A stretch of DNA of 64,000 nt. Source: Tritrichomonas musculus. Lineage: Eukaryota > Parabasalia > Tritrichomonadida > Tritrichomonadidae. The stretch covers positions 372,001-436,000 of the forward strand of contig JAPFFF010000004.1 of assembly GCA_039105265.1 (NCBI GenBank), read 5' to 3'. The notes beneath the pieces were generated by a model. It did not search any database and was not told the DNA's origin. It worked only from the letters and a program-made list of their open reading frames with translations. The translations under genes and the position numbers were made by a program. The number at the start of each line of letters is the position of its first letter. Position 1 is the first letter of the stretch. This document shows positions 61,892 to 64,000 of the stretch, piece after piece.

Positions 61892-62677
61892 TTATAACAC
61901 GAACGATACTAACTTTCGTTTAGCAACTGGATGTCTCTTTTCGATACCGGTAACACATTTAAACACACACTCTCGATATTTCAATATATCATCCATCCAC
62001 TTGTTGGACTTGCATTCGACGATATTATCATTAATTCGACATTTAAGTAAGTGCGTACATTTCCAATCGTAACAATCTAGTACTTCGACGACATCACCTT
62101 CTTTAACTATCTCATCGATCTTCTGGAGTTTATTACTGTTAATGTACTTGTGTTTAAAGAACTCATCGTAGACGTATTCTTTCGCTATCGATCGACTATA
62201 TTCTGCATCTAAAGTAGAGTAGTCATAGACTTTATCGACACCTTCATCTTCTTTTCGATCGTGATCGAATACATCTACGATATCCATTACTGGCTGTAGA
62301 TTCTTGGTCTTTTTGTATGCTGTTCCATGTTTTTCGATAACGAAACACCATAATCCAGTATCTCTTCCACAGATCTTATTGGTTTCATCTATCATATACC
62401 ATTCGCCATATAATGAAGAAGATCGATCTACACCTCCGTTATTATAGATGAAGTCTTTCAGTTCTCGATCTGCTGGGTATAGCAATAATGGAGTCGATGT
62501 TGTTAATCTATTATCTGGACTAACTGCTAGTAGATATCGTGTCCGACACTTGGTAGATATATCTCTAAACCCATACACGTACATCTTAACATTATCTTCC
62601 ATATCCAACAATCTCTTGTGATATGTTTTCGGTTTCATTAACTCGGTTACTAAGTAATTACGTAGATGCATACGCAA
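61892..62677 (-). CDS. Unknown protein of the right-end element (261 aa)
   Basis: Not recognised. Mixed alpha/beta, with motifs such as RYLLAVSPDNRL, YGEWYMIDETNKICGRDTG and VEVLDCYDWKCTHLLKC; Cys-rich C-terminal part. No signal peptide or membrane segment. Same strand and composition as its neighbours; the group seems to form one unit. Confidence 0.55.
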   Translation of the reverse strand: MRMHLRNYLVTELMKPKTYHKRLLDMEDNVKMYVYGFRDISTKCRTRYLLAVSPDNRLTTSTPLLLYPADRELKDFIYNNGGVDRSSSLYGEWYMIDETNKICGRDTGLWCFVIEKHGTAYKKTKNLQPVMDIVDVFDHDRKEDEGVDKVYDYSTLDAEYSRSIAKEYVYDEFFKHKYINSNKLQKIDEIVKEGDVVEVLDCYDWKCTHLLKCRINDNIVECKSNKWMDDILKYRECVFKCVTGIEKRHPVAKRKLVSFVL

Positions 62678-64000
62678 CTGTTTAGACGCTTGTATCTCTT
62701 CTTGTAGCTTGTCATAACTATCGTTAATGGTTTCACTACGGAATCTACTTTATCGTTATCAGCTTTAACAGACTTAATCGTATCATCATGTTTCTTCATA
62801 AACATCTTCTCATCTTCTAACTCTTTTAAATATTGTTGTTCTATAGTGTTTCTCATTTCGGTGTGAACAAAATAGACTGTGGAGTCGATAAACTTAATTG
62901 GTACGTTATCGGTTTTAAGTGTCGATATGTTCTTGGTGTTAATAACTCTAAATTTCGGTATCGAATTATCTTCTAAGTTGGGTGCGTTAACCAGATCTAG
63001 CTTGTATATTGGTGCGAATCGTTTATTGCAATTCGTTAAGTATGTTACAAGCTCATCCAAATCGAATCGTTTAGTGATATTCGGTACGAGAACCTTCTCA
63101 TAACAGCGTTCTCTTATTATTAACTCTTCCCCGTCTCGCTTACATGTAACTATTAGTATTGGAAGATTAAAACTAAACAGTTTAAGTACATTGTTTACGT
63201 AATTATCGGTGATGTTGTACATGTAGAATCCATTTACCTTGCCGGTAATGTCGTTAACGAAGTATGAAAACAGTGCTATTTTGTTATCTAAATCGACGAC
63301 GAGTAAGTTATATGATAGTTTGTTTAACACAGACTTCCATTGGTTGTTGATGGGATTGTGATAGATTAACTCTTGTGGAAGTAGTTCGGTGAGATAGTTA
63401 AGATGGTTGTGGATATACTCTTCACTAACAGCATTGTTGTTTATATAGAATTTATATCTAACTTTACCGTGTTCTGTGTTATGGATGAAGGTTAAACAGT
63501 TCTTTCCAACTAGTTTGTCGTTGTCCATAATTACGTAGTCTCCATCATTATTGGAACCTTCCATAACATAGTCGTTGTTGTCTATCAGATACCGGATCAC
63601 CTCTTCTTTGTTAATAACACCAGCGAAATCTTGTGTAAAGTCGATATCGTTAATGTAGATACCTTCATTGTTAAAGGATTTAATAGCTTCTTCGCTAGTA
63701 ATTAAAGCGAATACATCGTTAACTGGAATCGCTGGTAATGCAACTTTAATGTACTGTTTATAGTATTCACCTTCTTTGCTACTATACGTCGGTTTTATAT
63801 ATCGTTTGTTAACGATAATATCATGGGATTGTAATATTCGTTTAATCTTAGATGTGTGTTCTGTGAGGTACTTCGATAGATAATCGTTCTTGTTCTTGTT
63901 ATGCGAATCTATTGGAACCATGTAATAGAAGATTACGTTGTCGCAGAATCTATCACTTAAAGGATTAAGTTTATGGTTGTTAGTAGATCTTTCTGTGAAA
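62650..64000 (-). CDS. Unknown large protein of the right-end element, runs off the window
   Basis: Reading stays open to the window edge, so the true start lies outside; a Met at 63921 is internal or one possible start. The frame upstream of that Met looks protein-like (NNHKLNPLSDRFCDNVIFYY). Within it, INDIDFTQDFAGVINKEE is a striking conserved-looking motif, followed by alpha/beta sequence (LLVVDLDNKIALFSYF) and a charged C-terminus. I do not know the family. A replication or initiator role is possible for a protein with such an Asp-rich beta motif, but that is speculation. Composition is foreign relative to the 32-50 kb genes. Confidence 0.55.
   Translation of the reverse strand, partial: FTERSTNNHKLNPLSDRFCDNVIFYYMVPIDSHNKNKNDYLSKYLTEHTSKIKRILQSHDIIVNKRYIKPTYSSKEGEYYKQYIKVALPAIPVNDVFALITSEEAIKSFNNEGIYINDIDFTQDFAGVINKEEVIRYLIDNNDYVMEGSNNDGDYVIMDNDKLVGKNCLTFIHNTEHGKVRYKFYINNNAVSEEYIHNHLNYLTELLPQELIYHNPINNQWKSVLNKLSYNLLVVDLDNKIALFSYFVNDITGKVNGFYMYNITDNYVNNVLKLFSFNLPILIVTCKRDGEELIIRERCYEKVLVPNITKRFDLDELVTYLTNCNKRFAPIYKLDLVNAPNLEDNSIPKFRVINTKNISTLKTDNVPIKFIDSTVYFVHTEMRNTIEQQYLKELEDEKMFMKKHDDTIKSVKADNDKVDSVVKPLTIVMTSYKKRYKRLNSCVCIYVIT

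Overview
The window reads as nuclear DNA of an AT-rich parabasalid protist, most likely a trichomonad close to Tritrichomonas. The reasons are intron-less genes with the standard code and very short intergenic gaps, a trichomonad-style two-repeat Myb protein, LRR-PP2C and divergent kinase families, Asn-rich low complexity, occasional TCA-type initiator-like sequence just before ATG, and Polinton/Maverick-like fossils. The genus is an inference from style; I could not run a search.

Layout. 1-4.4 kb holds a complete-looking P-element-like DNA transposon (998-3856) with an intact transposase, terminal inverted repeats and a perfect 8-bp target duplication. 4.4-8.6 kb holds a homeodomain-like/WD40 protein and two small uncertain frames. 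8.9-12.4 kb is a fossil Polinton/Maverick fragment. 12.9-14.2 kb encodes UBA3, the catalytic subunit of the NEDD8 E1. 14.4-23 kb is a run of short non-autonomous inverted-repeat elements around one Myb gene (20.5 kb). 23.0-32.3 kb is a single 9.2-kb Mutator-like element with 653-bp inverted ends, minisatellites, a foldback element carrying a 64-bp satellite, and a 791-residue transposase.

32.7-49.9 kb is the dense gene island: a fringe-like glycosyltransferase, an unknown coiled-coil protein, a long coiled-coil protein, tRNA-His(GTG), an unknown nuclear-looking protein, an LRR-PP2C phosphatase with a myristoylation signal, an unknown 691-residue protein divergent from a CK2-alpha-like kinase, an SDF2-like MIR protein and a pseudokinase.

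50.0-57.6 kb is a Russian-doll stack of at least six DNA transposons: two TTAA-type elements abutting at one TTAA, a hAT-like MITE inside the first, a deletion derivative of the 998-3856 P-like element inside that MITE, and two almost identical 1,334-bp hAT-like elements in opposite orientation, each with a small zinc-finger frame. Each boundary rests on a target duplication read by eye; for two of the layers an empty version of the site is also legible within the window.

58.2-64 kb has a different composition: about 3.2 kb of degenerate GATGTATCCGCATATG-type repeats with 0.2-kb internal repeats, then three minus-strand frames of unknown family, the last running off the window end. It looks like the edge of an integrated foreign element of unknown class.
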